Assembly (NCBI GenBank): GCA_947095585.1
Contig: OX352763.1
Span: forward strand, 32,971,462-33,035,461
From: Nephrocerus scutellatus
Lineage: Eukaryota; Arthropoda; Insecta; Diptera; Pipunculidae
Length of the DNA: 64,000 bases
Direction of reading: 5' to 3'
Shown here one piece after another: positions 44,011 to 55,045 of the stretch. A program made the position numbers and the translations under genes. Numbering within the stretch: position 1 is the first letter of the stretch; each line of letters opens with the position of its first letter. Below the pieces are notes generated by a model. The model did not search any database. It was not told where the DNA came from and saw only the letters and a program-made list of their open reading frames with translations.

Positions 44011-44559
44011 GTGTGAAAAAAAGAAAATTCTTTGAAATATCCCCGACCTGAAAAACAAATTTTTTGGCGATTATTTCCAAATAATAAATAACTTTGTGGC
44101 GTGTTTCGATGTGCACATACAAGTTTGTACCCAAAAAACGAAGTTTTGTTACATTTACTTGTTTGCTATCGAGAACGCTAGACATAAGTTTGGAATGTGT
44201 CTAGCATCTCGCATCTAAGATCTTTTCAGACCATACTTTGGAAAAAGCAGTGTATATATATATACCATTATGTAAACCAAAACAAACGGTGATGGTGACG
44301 CGAATTTAGACACTCATGTCTTTAGCCTCTTGCATCACAACTCCTATCTTATGCGTCCACGACGCGTCATTGCAAACTCGGCCAACTCAAGTGAACGATT
44401 TCGGTACCCAATCCGATTTGTATTAGCTTGAGTCGGGGCTAAATAAGAAGGTGGACTTGCCTTGGTCGGCGGCGTTTCATGTCAACCTAGGTTGTGGTTG
44501 GTCAATCAGCACTCAACTGAATTAAATGATTCTTGAAACTAATACAAGCCTCGGATACG
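44011..44559. other. Unassigned intronic DNA
   Basis: A 'tatatatatatacca' patch at about 44254-44270. Otherwise moderately GC-rich sequence at 44280-44560 without a recognised motif, possibly debris of the LINE that ends at 44645. Confidence 0.4.
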
Positions 44560-44645
44560 TATCGAATTTAAATCGAGTTCGTTGGCGGGCGTTTGTAGAA
44601 GCCCTATGCTCCCCCGCGGAGTAAAGGAAAGAAAGAAGATATCTG
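44560..44645 (+). mobile_element. LINE-C 3' end fragment
   Basis: Plus-strand sequence atcgagttcgttggcgggcg, then tttgtagaagccctatgctc and ccccgcggagtaaaggaaag, is the reverse complement of 25580-25645 in LINE-C copy 2. It codes for the C-terminus (WRAFVEALCSPAE-like) and stop. Only the last 80 or so bases of the family are present. Confidence 0.7.
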
Positions 44646-45444
44646 CATTTGCTTCAGTAATCTTATCATTTGGTCATTTGGTAACTTTTATAGGCAATAA
44701 AGTATAAACCTATCCTTCCGTGTGCGACATAAAACCTTGTGAAGTTAAATCAGTTGGGAAGATAGCAAAATAATTGCACACAAGATCTAAAGATGTTAGG
44801 TTGTCTTTATTTTTAACCATAAACATTCAATATGAGGCTCTTGCGGACCAATAATAAGAAATAATAAATGGTACTCGCAATTAACCGAATTTCTGACATT
44901 ACTTTATAAAGTACGCTGTATTGCAATTCCGAAAGTAAAGAACAAAAGTGTACGTATAAGTCCCACGTTAAACTTTGTCAACTATCAGCTATTTAGGCTG
45001 TCAAGTTTCTTTAAAGGAACATAAGAGACCGAATTAAAAAAGTTTGTCTTTTCCAGAATTTGTAATGCACATGCCAATTGTCTGGACGATTTTACCACAA
45101 TAAACATCCTATCGCCTTAAGTAAACGTAGTTGTCTTCCACTACCGACTTCAGTATTCTTTTTTAACCAATGATAATAATTGCTCACAGCTTTCTCTTCA
45201 CGGAATCCATATCTGGCTTATTAATTTAGTTTAGTCTCGTTACAGAATGGACAATTTTATTTTCATTCCGTTCGTTGAATTCATGAATTTATTCAAAATA
45301 TATTAATTAATTTAAACCCTTATTCATCGTATGAGCAGATCAATTTATTCACGTCTATAACTCCTTTAAATAACGGCGGGCCATGTTAAAAAAAAACACA
45401 ACAGTGCCAGTTATCAATTTAAAATAAATCCAATAGGTACTTAC
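44646..45444. other. Unassigned intronic DNA next to Netrin exon
   Basis: AT-rich sequence ending at the splice donor of the second LE exon. No motif beyond the GTAAGTACC donor (minus strand, 45436-45444). Confidence 0.5.
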
Positions 45445-45633
45445 GTTTGCACACTTTTCGATTGTTCAATGGCTTCGTTGGGTCACGATAGAATCCTTCC
45501 TTGCAATAATGACAATGCCTGCCAGTTGTTGAATGACGGCAATTGAGACAGACGCCGCCCGAAACTCGTCCAGACAATTTAAACAGCTCCATGTTGAATC
45601 GGCATTGACGAGCGTGCCCATTGCAGTTGCATA
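45445..45633 (-). CDS. Netrin exon: second laminin-EGF (LE) module
   Basis: A 189-base exon with a ttacag acceptor (45634-45639) and the donor C|GTAAGTACC. Both boundaries are phase 1. Its 62 whole codons read [20 protein letters not shown], then [20 protein letters not shown] and [22 protein letters not shown]. This is the second LE module of Netrin; the MEL(F/Y)KLSG insert before GGVC is diagnostic of Netrins against laminins. The next coding exon is 41 kb downstream at 4257-4406. The intron on its 5' side runs past the end of the window, so it is at least 18.3 kb. The V domain and first LE module are not visible. Confidence 0.95.
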
Positions 45634-46344
45634 CTGTAAATTAAATGAATAAAAAGAGTCAAGAATTTAATAATAATAAATAATAATAAATTAATTAATA
45701 AAAATAATTGTATCGTAAATATTGATAACTTATTGTTTTGCTTATTATATCAAAGGTAAATGAAACCTTTAAAGGTAGAATGAAGGTTTACATTTAACAC
45801 AGTTTTTGGTTATGCATTTGTAACATATCATAGTCCAACATAAGATAACAGAACATAACATGCCCTCCATGATATATTCCTGCCAGCGCACGTTACGACT
45901 AAGTGAGCTACTATAGTGAGAAAGCAGATGAATCAGTTGTCAACTTTGGACTTCAGCTATTAACGAAAGTGGTTAGCTGTTTGCAATGGGAGTCGTTATA
46001 TTCTCTACACAATCTAACCAATTGTTCTACAATAACAATGAAGTTGACCCCTGTACAATAGGTAGCCAAAATGTTGCCATGCAGCTTAACTGAGAATCTC
46101 ATATGACAAACATTTGCAAGAGTACTACTGAAGAAAATAAGACAACAACTTTTACACACTTTTCTTACAAATCTCGGGCTCTAGCGACAAGACTCCTTAT
46201 TCTAAGCAAATAATTTTCAGTGAAGTACAGAATAAATGAACAGATCCCGTTGTATCTAAGACCGGATCAACAACAACAGATTGCGACTGAAAAGGTCTTA
46301 TTGAGGGTACCGGGTACGATCAAAAATGAAATGAAAATCACGAG
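45634..46344. other. Start of the next Netrin intron
   Basis: Polypyrimidine tract and AG acceptor at its left edge; 'aataataaataataataaa' words at 45670-45700. No other motif. Confidence 0.5.
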
Positions 46345-46595
46345 AAGAATTGTTGGTCTCGTATGAGGAAGCACGATTCCACGATTCCGGATACTCAACA
46401 CAACGTTACCGAGATATCGTTAAGCAAAACAAGCTACGCTGGAAGGATGGCGTAGACCAGGGCGCCCACAGTTTAGGGATGCCAAACTGGATGACATCGG
46501 CTCAAAATCGGGACCGGTGGAGAGACTTTTTGCGGGAGGCCAGGACGGGACCCTGGTTGTAGAGCCAAATATGATGATGATAGTTATTAAAAAAA
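46345..46595 (+). mobile_element. LINE-B 3' end, plus strand
   Basis: Reads YEEARFHDSGYSTQRYRDIV, then LRWKDGVDQGAHSLGMPNWM, TSAQNRDRWRDFLREAR, TGPWL and a stop, followed by gagccaaatatgatgatgat. Same terminus as 23417-23660 and 63000-63140. 5'-truncated copy. Confidence 0.82.
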
Positions 46596-47139
46596 ACAAC
46601 CCATAAAAATTAAAATTTTTCATTTAAATTCTCTAATCGCAGAATTATCTAATCTCGATCCTGAGTAATTTTTTTTTATTGTAGGAGAAAATCATCGAAG
46701 GACACATTTGACATCAGATGTTAAAATTGAAATGCTCAGATCATTTTATTCTGAGCACTTAGAGCACGCTCATACTCTGAGCAAATAAGAAACACGAGCA
46801 TTTTTCTTGAGAACTCTTTGACTGCTCTGAACTAATTTATGAAAACGCGAAATGACAGAATATTGTGAAAACTTGTTGTTCTATCTGTAAGTTGATATCG
46901 ACAACAAAAAAAGGACATCAATATAAATACAATTCAGTAAATAAGTAAGTAAAAGTTGAATTAAGCATAAAACATTTATGTCTCGTTTTATTTGCTGGGT
47001 TCATTTGTGCGTGAGCTAAGATTTCTCTCTCTCTCTCCCCACCGCCAAAACTATGCCAACTGCGCAGCACACACCGCACACAGTCCATAAAGTGCGACAA
47101 ATATCTGATGCCAGTATAAGAAATTAAAAAAATGTATAA
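46596..47139. other. Unassigned intronic DNA
   Basis: Around 46730-46830 the word 'tgctcag'/'ctgagca' recurs several times in both orientations, giving weak hairpins. Otherwise nothing recognised. Confidence 0.4.
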
Positions 47140-47612
47140 GGGCCTTGCGGCCGAACCCGGAGCCCGATCACTACCAAATTTTAAAAGAAAGTAATTGTTT
47201 ATTGGGTATACACAAGTGTGTAAAATTTGAAAAAAAATCGGGTAATTTTTTTTTTAAATTTGTATGGGAGCCCCACGAACCCGGGGCCCGATCACTTCCA
47301 AATTTTAAAAGAAAGTATTGTCACCGGAAATACACATGTGTACAAAATTTCAGGAAAATCGGGCTTTAGTTGGTGCGTTAAAAATTGATAATTAAAAAAA
47401 AAAAAAAAAAAAAATTTGTGTAAGGGAGCCCCCCGACCCCGCGGCCAGAGGGGCCTCAAATTTTAAAAGAAAGTGTTGTCATGGGAGATATACATGTGTA
47501 CAAAATTTCAATAAAATCGGGCTTTAGGAAGTGGGTTAAAAATTGATCACAAGATTTGGTGTGCCAGCCAGCCACGGGCAAGTGAAGTTAATATAGAGAA
47601 TTAAAAAAAATA
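47140..47612 (-). repeat. DTR1 copy 4, opposite orientation
   Basis: Three units in the reverse orientation to the other copies: cccggagcccgatcactacc at 47155, cccggggcccgatcacttcc at 47279 and ccccgcggccagaggggcct at 47436, so steps of 124 and 157 bases. The longer step includes a 21-base poly-A run (47394-47414). The right edge is cgggcaagtgaagttaatat followed by agagaatt, the complement of the left edge at 5378 and 25378. This is the clearest copy for defining the unit. Confidence 0.85.
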
Positions 47613-48199
47613 AAACAAATTTTGTCTTCAATTTTTGATTTCCTGATTTGTAATAGGCATTCACTCTCAATGTACACTTAAAGTACTTTTGTAGTAAAAC
47701 AATGATCGCATGATAAGATCCCTCCTACGACCGTTCTTACGATCGGCTTCGTTATTAAAAGTTTCCTCCTGTTTTGCGATAGTTCTTCCGATTCACCAAT
47801 TAAATTATAAAAAGTATCTTCCTGTTCCGCTTGTGGCCTACGCGTTTTATATTATATGAAATCTATCTCCCTACCTTAAAAGTATTGTTTTGATAGCAAT
47901 CTAGACATTGTACTCAAGCATAAGAGCAAAGTAATAAACTCTGACTAAAAGAAAACAAAGTCATGCAAAGCAATGTATGATTTCTGTATGAAATTTTTAG
48001 TGATTCTTATAAGTCTTTATTAATAAATGGAAATCAACTTACAACAATTTTGAATTTTTGAATTTTGGTGGGGGAAATAAAAATAACAACTAGAGCCAGA
48101 CCACCCACATTCGGCTTATTAAATAATTAATTATTATTGCATGGAGAAACTCATTGATGCTCAAATTAGAGGCCGGTTAGAATTGTCTACCCTTCTGCG
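47613..48199. other. Unassigned AT-rich intronic DNA
   Basis: No motif recognised. Confidence 0.45.
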
Positions 48200-49690
48200 T
48201 ACAGGAAAGGCAAAAGCATAGAAGGTAGTCTAACTTGTAAAGAACATTGAAGGACATTTTCGTTCCAAGGAAGTTGTGTCCCTTCCTCGACATTAAGGGT
48301 GCTCGGCAGGTGTCTCTGTGTCTGTGACTGCAGTTAAGGGATGTCCCCAAGGAGGAGTGCTTTCTCCTCTTCTATGGCACTAGTTTTTGACAATCTTCCC
48401 ATCCATCTTCATCCATCCTCACAGGTCAGGCCACAACGCCATTGTTTACGCGGATGTTTTTTATTAGTGGTAAGTACAGCACGATTATCACTAGTATCGT
48501 ATAAGGTGCTTTACTATACGTTTTAGAATGGTACAGCAGAGAGGGACTTTCCATCAATCCGTGCAAAACCGTTCTAGTGCCTTTCTCTAAAAGAAGACTG
48601 GTCGTTTTGGGAGCTATCAATATCAAAGGAACCACGATAGATTATTCCAGTGATGGTTAATATCTCGGAGTTATCCTTGATAAACGGCTAAACTGGAATT
48701 CTCATATCAAGTCCGCCATCGAACGCGCCACTAGGGCCTTGTGGGCCTGTAGACGCCTCTACGGCAGAACTTGGGTTCAAAATCCTAAAATGGTACATTG
48801 GATGTACATAACGATGGTGAGACCTATTAACACGTACGCGACCATCGTTTGGTGACCGGAAGTTCTTGAACGGACAACTAAGAGTCAGAAGCTACAAGGG
48901 ATTGCCCGTCTAAGTATAACAGGTGCCATACACACTCGTCCCCTGCAAACCTTTATTAGGAAGACGGCTTTTTAGCTGCAATTAGAATACTATGTGGGTC
49001 ACCTGAAAATTATTGACTCAATTCCTGAAAGAGACATGTTCTGCACAATCCCCGGTTTTATGGTCAGGCAGCACTGTTTCGGAGGGAAATTTGAGGTAGA
49101 AATATTTGACCGGGTAAGCTGGTGAAATGGAGTTTCGGCACTGGACGCATGAGGTCTAATCTGTTTCACAGCTAGGCGGCACTTAAAGCGCCGTTGTCCA
49201 ATTAAATGGACTCGATATCAGTCAAAAACTTCGCATCGTAATACACAGGCAATCTCTTGTCAGACAAAATAAACTGAAACTAGGTTGGGTCCCTGGTTAT
49301 GAGGGAATTGGATGCAACGAATCTGCAGATGAAGTAGATAGGACTGGCTCGTATTCTGCGCTCATAGGACCTAAACCCAACTGGGCTGACGCCACAGCAG
49401 TGATAAATTGTTGGGTACAAAAACTTCGTCTGGCCAACTGGGAAATCGTCCCGGAGCTGAGGCAATCCAAACAATTAATCAGGCCCTTTTCCTATAAGGA
49501 AATCCTTAATCTAAATAGGGATATCATTAAGAAGCTGGTGAGTTTTCTAACAGGTCATTTAGGCTAAGAGACAGAATGTAGGTTCTGCTCGGAAATTTTC
49601 TGTGAATGCCCGGAATTACTTTGGTTAAGGTGACGCATCTTTCACAAGGAAATATTCTCTACAGCGGAGATAAGAAATTCTGCCACTGAG
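48200..49690 (+). mobile_element. LINE-D copy 1 (LOA-like), RT and RNase H, decayed
   Basis: Reading across frames: KGCPQGGVLSPLLWH at about 48330 (RT box B of LOA/R1 type), a decayed YAD region at 48450, GLSINPCKTVLVPFSKRR at 48545-48595, LDKRLNWNSHIKSAIERATR at about 48680-48740 and MVHWMYITMVRPI. An RNase H part follows: LRIVIHRQSLVRQNKLKLGW, VPGYEGIGCNESADEVDRTG at about 49285-49345, and a C-terminal Cys region (CRFCSEIFCECPELLWLR) at 49570-49630. An RNase H domain after RT places it in the I/LOA side of LINEs. Frameshifts and stops throughout, and the 5' part is absent. Confidence 0.78.
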
Positions 49691-49734
49691 GATCATTAGG
49701 TAGGTGGTATGTCTCTTGGAATAAACACACACTA

Positions 49735-50600
49735 AGATACTTGATAGTGATCCGGATATTTTTACTTGGCTTATAACATTGGTCATGGTCAACCTATATA
49801 GTCGTGTCAGGTTATTTGGGATGCCGAATTCTATCATGGCCTTTTAAAGTTCTACTCTGATTATGCTATCATAGGCGGCTTTAAATTCTAAAAAAGATGG
49901 TGTAGTGAGTTTTGTAACTCTAGACATTTTTCCATCACCTGCCTAAGGGTGTAAATTTGATCAGTTGTTGATTTGCCTGTGATGAAGCCACACTGGTATG
50001 GACCAATGATGGATTTAGCGTATGGGGCTATCATGTCTTGAAGGATAGAAGAGAAAATCATATACGCTTTACTCAACAACGTTATACCACGATAATTGCT
50101 GCATGATGTGATATCTCCTATCTTATGTATGGAAACAAGATGACTCTTCCTCAGTCTTCTGGCATCACTTCTTCTTCCCATACTTGCACTATTATTTCAT
50201 GAATTGCTTGGCGTGCCCGCGTTCAATGAAATTGTTGCATTACTCGGTGCGCAACATTCTCACGTTCAGTCGCTATTTTACATTTGCCATCGAACCAGTC
50301 GTTCCGATCTCTACTACTACTGCCTAAGATGGACTATTGACCATATTCTTAAGGCGTATCCATTTCTTTTCTACGCCTGATATCTCAGCCCCAGAACATA
50401 CTCTCCCTGCATTTAGGGCGATTCCTATCGCTTGAGTTTGATTCGCGGATGCAGTCTTTCGTGATGATGCAGTCCGCGCTCGGAGCCCCATACCAACAAG
50501 ATAGTGGTCCGAGTCGACGTTGACACCACGGTACGTTCGTACCGTCATCAGGTTAGGATTGTTGCGGCGGTCTATAAACAGGCAGGAAGTGCTGCTTTTA
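49735..50600 (-). mobile_element. LINE-B copy, minus strand
   Basis: Read right to left. Endonuclease end TVRTYRGVNVDSDHYLVGMG at 50548-50490, then the linker AEISGVEKKWIRLKNMV. An internal deletion follows. The RT piece reads HLVSIHKIGDITSCSNYRGI, then TLLSKAYMIF, IIGPYQCGFITGKSTTDQIY, TLRQVMEKCLELQNSLHHLF at 50150-49890, and finally FGIPNNLTRLYRLTMTNVIS at 49830-49770. The endonuclease SDH motif is intact here. This copy keeps the RT segment that is missing from the long copy at 60460. Confidence 0.8.
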
Positions 50601-52580
50601 AAATCAAAAAGGTTTAATTTAAGCTTCCGCTACATACGGGAGATGTGTTCGTTAGAGCCGAACGCGGTGCTGTAGATAGAAGAGTAGAGGGCATCGCAAA
50701 TTACGAGGGTTAGTGTTAAAGACTACACTTCTAAGCTAAAGTACGAAACATACTACATACAGCATTTAGACAGATTTGGAAATAAGTAAATTAAAGTCAA
50801 GTTACTTTATGCCACAGAATTAAGACTTCTTTTTTGTAAATTCTTATCAGAGTTAGGTGAACAGAACTTTCCACACAACAAATCGCAGTGCAAATTCACT
50901 CAAATGCTCTTGCATTGTTGGTGATATTTGTTGTGTGCATTTACAACAAATGTCAGCAAGTACTTTAACTTGCTCGACAGGTAGGCTAATTATTCCTTAA
51001 GTGCATTGTCCGGCGATATGCGTTTGTTTGCCTTTGCCACTACGGTTATATTCATATAACCATCACAGAAAAGCGTTACTGAATAACTAATATTAACATT
51101 AGCAGCGTTTATCTATAGCAAATAGTATGCAATGTGTGACCGCATACAGCCACATACTACACTTGTAAGGAATTGTAATCGTCAGTTGTTGCTATGTACT
51201 CCAATGCACTTAATTGCACCAACTTGCACTTTGCAACACATTTTCATTTGCTTATTTTTCTACTTAATGTCAATGTCAATGTGAAATATTTAACGAATAA
51301 AATGCCAGAAGACAGTGGTTAAGCAGAGCTTACTTGGAGTCGTTGTTATTTCTTTGTAATTGGTTCAACATTTATGTTTTGAAATTGAGCTGTTATGAGC
51401 CAGTGAGACGTTGTATATTCCAACAAATTAAAGAGAGAATTAGAAGGGATGCATATCAGTCGATTAGATTGGAATCAACGGAGTTCCTCCCTCCCTCCTA
51501 CTAATAAATCTTCATTAGCTGATGCATGATTGTGTCTGAGCAACACATTGAGCTGTCGCAAAGTCACTCACAGCTCAAGTGCCATTCACATACGTTGAAA
51601 AATGTTGAGGTCTTTAGGTCGGTCCGCTTTTTTAAATTGTTTATTGTGTTCGAATTATATAGGGCTCGACGACGTTGATCATCACAATGATAATGTTTTT
51701 TGTTTTATCTTTATTTCAAGATAAAGTTTGATGGCTTTGCCTTCTTTTAAACATGAAAGCAAGCGCGGCACCTAACTTCTTTATGAGCTCTTCGTTTTTT
51801 TGTTTAGAAATTTTAACCTTTTAATCAAAACTATGCTAAATTCCGGCACGCACGATAAAACATCAAAGATTAATGCCTCTGATAGGACCTCCAGTAGATC
51901 CATAGCGTAGTTCTGATTTTTGTTTGAAATTGTTTGCTCAATAAGTTAATTGCTTGACTTTCCGGTTTAAAATATGCCATAATTTAAACTTGAGTAGGTA
52001 AAATTATATATCAGACTGTATAAAATAAATTAATTTGAATTTTTTTTTATGAATAATTCCTTCAGTAGGTAAAATTTTTATATCAGAACATACAAAAGAG
52101 ATTAATTTGATTTTTATGAATAATTACCAAGTCAACAAATAAATTTTATTTTGATTAGTAACAAGGAAATCAATTAGCGTGGTGGTTAAGCTTTACACAA
52201 AAATACTGACAACAGTTTTTATTTTTAGTGAAAGATGAAAACCATCAGGCAATGAAGATAGACCAGCAGCTTGAGCAGATAAGTATGGGTATCTAAAGTG
52301 AAACTGCCAAAGAAAACAATAACAATTTCTCAAAAGAGCTCAGGGTACGAATTTTGGTCGCAAATGTGCAAGACTCACCTGAACGTGAGATGCCAGTTCG
52401 TATACGTACGAGTTGTATAGCGTATAATTTCAATGTGGTGTTTTTTTTATTCTTTCTTGGGGTTAGTGTAATTTTAAGTACAGATTCTAGTACAAATTCT
52501 GAATCGGTTCGCTTTTGTCTCATGTAATCGATAACTCGAGTACTCAAAACTAGGTGAGATGTGAGAAAGTCTCACCTAAA
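50601..52580. other. Unassigned AT-rich intronic DNA
   Basis: No transposon domain. Near 52010-52100 two stretches repeat: 'gagtaggtaaaattatatatcaga' and 'cagtaggtaaaatttttatatcaga' each followed by attaatttga, an imperfect tandem duplication of about 75 bases. Just left of the next element, ggtgaga and tctcacc (52553-52576) form a small hairpin. Confidence 0.5.
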
Positions 52581-53033
52581 TGTTACTCGTTGTTTCCACC
52601 TCAAATAACAATAATACTACAATACAAAATTTAGCTTGTTTGCATGTATACGTATACGGGCTTAAAACAATGCTACAATATAAATGTGAGCCGAACTGAA
52701 GGGAAAATGTTGTAGGATTAATTTAAGCCATTTTCAAGGTCAGCACAAATCAAAATTGGCGAAATTTGAAATTGAAGAGAAGGGTCGCACTTGAAACACC
52801 GAGATTAAGAAAGAAACCACAACTAATGTACTACAAAACTCAATATTTAAAACACATATTACCTTAAGAGTCAGATGCAACAAAAACAGATGTTTTCTCA
52901 TATACGATAACATGTGTTCTAAATTTATTCTTTAATTTTTGCTATGAACGCATTTCAGCGATAACTTTACACACACAAGCAAATTATTTTATTGTAGCAT
53001 TATTGATAGTTGAGGTGGAAACAACGAGTAACA
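52581..53033. mobile_element. Non-autonomous element with long inverted repeats
   Basis: 453 bases. The outer 24 bases are perfect inverted repeats: the left arm starts tgttactcgttgtttccacc (52581) and the right arm (53010-53033) is its exact complement. The similarity continues inward for about 35 more bases with scattered mismatches (left caataatactacaat, right caataatgctacaat). The centre is AT-rich and has no open frame. No clear target duplication is visible in the flanks (acctaaa and ctgctgt). Likely a MITE or foldback element. Confidence 0.82.
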
Positions 53034-53149
53034 CTGCTGTTGACATGAAAGCAAAATCAAATTATGCTCATGCGTTAAAAATCATACTACTATACACAAT
53101 ATTATGTCCAATCAAAAATCAAGTCCGATAGTTGTCCCTGGTATGCATT
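53034..53149. other. Unassigned short gap
   Basis: About 115 bases between the inverted-repeat element and LINE-D. Nothing recognised. Confidence 0.4.
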
Positions 53150-53536
53150 ACTCGTAGAGAGACTCACTTGACACTCGTTGGAAAAGGTTTAATATTTCGA
53201 AAATCGAGGTCTACAGTGGCTCAAAATGCATTTCTGCATAGAAGGAGTTGGGCAGTAAATTCATTCGGCCCATTCAAATCACCTGGAGGAGACGTGGGCT
53301 ATCCAATTCTGCTGCAACGTGGCCTCCATCAGATAGAATCTTTGCTCATGAAACTCTACAAAGCCAGCTACAGCCTAGAATACGTTCCAAGGTGCTGGAG
53401 AGAGCTGCGAGTGATTTTCCTACCAAAGGTAGGCAAAAAATCTCCCGAAGATGCCAGGTCCTATAGATCAATCAGCAAATCTTCATTTCTACTTAAATCC
53501 ATGGAGAAGTTATAAGGTCACTACATAAAATCTAAT

Positions 53537-54140
53537 GTAGATACTCCAAACTAACCTACTAAACCCCAGCCAGCACACATATCAGACTGGGAAATCAACA
53601 GAAACAGCGCTGCACGAGCTGACAGATGAAATCGAAGACACACTTCGGAACAAAGAAATGTTAATATGTGCCTTCATAGACATTCAAGGCGCTTTTGACA
53701 ACACTAACTTCGAAGTGATTCAATCACAAGCCAGAAACAAGGGTGTAGAATCCTCAATCATAGGATGGGTTATAAGCATGCTAAGAGGTAGGAGAATTCG
53801 GGCCTCGTTCAGCGACGAAGCTATCACAGTAGCGGCAACTAGAGGCTGCCCACAAGGCGGAGTTTTGTGGTTGCTGGTAATGGACCTGTTACCTGCTAGG
53901 CTTAAGAATAATCATATCACCAACATTGGCTATGCGGATGACCTCGTCCTCATGGTCCGTGTCAAATTCAAGAGTACGATAGCAGAACGAATGCAATTTG
54001 CTCTCAAACTAGTAAACGAATGGTGTAAAGAGGTGAACCTAAGTGTCAAACCAGATAAGATAGTGTGCACCATCTTCACAAAGAGAAGAGAAATGTATCT
54101 TCCCATACTGAATTTCCAAGGCCCTACGGCAGCCCTCTAG
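53537..54140 (+). pseudogene. LINE-D reverse transcriptase palm
   Basis: An open stretch of about 200 codons, unbroken from just after a stop at 53534-53536. It reads HTYQTGKSTETALHELTDEI, ICAFIDIQGAFDNTNFEVIQ (box A), TVAATRGCPQGGVLWLLVMD (box B), and NIGYADDLVLM (box C) with the catalytic YADD intact. EWCKEVNLSVKPDKIVCTIF follows. The wording RGCPQGGVL after GAFD is typical of LOA-type elements; the usual SPLLW after it has become WLLVM by a small deletion. It loses frame at 54140. Confidence 0.82.
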
Positions 54141-54379
54141 AAGATTGTAGGACTTACACCACTTCACATACACATTAAAAGTGAAGCTGGCTTAAGACTC
54201 TCCACTCTCAATATACACAACCAGTTTAAATCCAATAGACCAGAATTTCCAAAATAAACTCGGAGTATGGTATCGTCCTACAAACAGACTCAATGTTGAA
54301 AACACCTGATTTCCAAAGGAATTTCTTGGTTAAAATTCCAGAACGTCATCAGGTTGAAAATATCATCAATAACCTCCTC

Positions 54380-54860
54380 CATCATGCATCCATCTGGTAC
54401 ACAGGCGGATCTAAAATAGACACAGGAACAGGAGCAGGAGTATTCGGACCCAGAACCACACTGCGAATACCGCTAGGTAGCTCCCCAACCGTTTTGCAGG
54501 CAGAAACAATTTCAATTGGAATGCACTAAAAGAAGATATAGAAGAACTGAGATTTACTTTCAACACAAGAACAACGTGGAGCTGCTACTGCGACTTAAAA
54601 CAATTGGCCAAAAACCAATAAAATCACCCTTATGTGGTCCCCAGGGCACTCAGGCATTGTAGGGAAAGAGGCAGCAGATCTTTGCGCAAGAGAAGGAGCA
54701 GAAGGTACTTTCATTGGGCTGGAACCAAGCATTGCTCCCTTAGCCACCTCAAAAACAAAATCAAAGAGTGGGCTAACAATGCCATCGAAGCTGAATGGGT
54801 ATCGCCGACAGGGATGAAACAAACTAAAAGGCTTCTCAACACATAGGCAAGGCAATCAAA
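54380..54860 (+). pseudogene. LINE-D RNase H domain, frameshifted
   Basis: First part: IWYTGGSKIDTGTGAGVFGP, where the catalytic first Asp of the usual TDGSK motif is replaced (TGGSK). ETISIGMH supplies the Glu. Stop and frameshift at 54530. Second part: WSPGHSGIVGKEAADLCARE, the conserved last block with GNExAD changed to GKEAAD. In such LINEs the domain removes the RNA template after reverse transcription. Confidence 0.75.
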
Positions 54861-55045
54861 CTGAACCGTCATGCACTCAGATCCCCAGTCTGGTACATAA
54901 CGGGACACGGCCCATTCAATAGCCACCTAACGAAAATTGGCAAATCCCAGGCGGACAGTTGCCGTTCAAGGCAAAAGAATCGCCAGAACACATACTGTTC
55001 ATGTTATGCAACGCTCTCTTGCATTTTTTTTTTTTTTTTGCTTTT

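Larger units (their letters stand above)
4407..45444 (-). other. 41-kb phase 1 Netrin intron
   Basis: The two LE exons are consecutive in the known Netrin domain order, have matching phase 1 boundaries, and are separated by 41,038 bases. The intron starts with GTAAGTACC (minus strand, below 45445) and ends with a ctttttcttttcag-like pyrimidine tract and AG. I found no further Netrin coding exon inside it. About half of its length is recognisable transposon sequence of at least six LINE families, a SINE family, two mariners and two tandem-repeat elements, inserted in both orientations. Confidence 0.85.
53150..55045 (+). mobile_element. LINE-D copy 2 (LOA-like), RT plus RNase H
   Basis: The 5' part (endonuclease) is missing. 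RT fingers at 53260-53515 read SPGGDVGYPILLQRGL, CWRELRVIFLPKVGKKS and SYRSISKSSFLLKSMEKL. The palm lies at 53537-54140 (separate entry). RNase H pieces are at 54390-54530 (HASIWYTGGSKIDTGTGAGV, LQAETISIGMH) and 54630-54700 (LMWSPGHSGIVGKEAADLCA). A C-terminal part is at 54750-54990, then a poly-T run at 55024-55039. Frame changes lie at about 53515, 54140, 54300 and 54530. It is the least broken LINE-D RT here. Confidence 0.83.
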
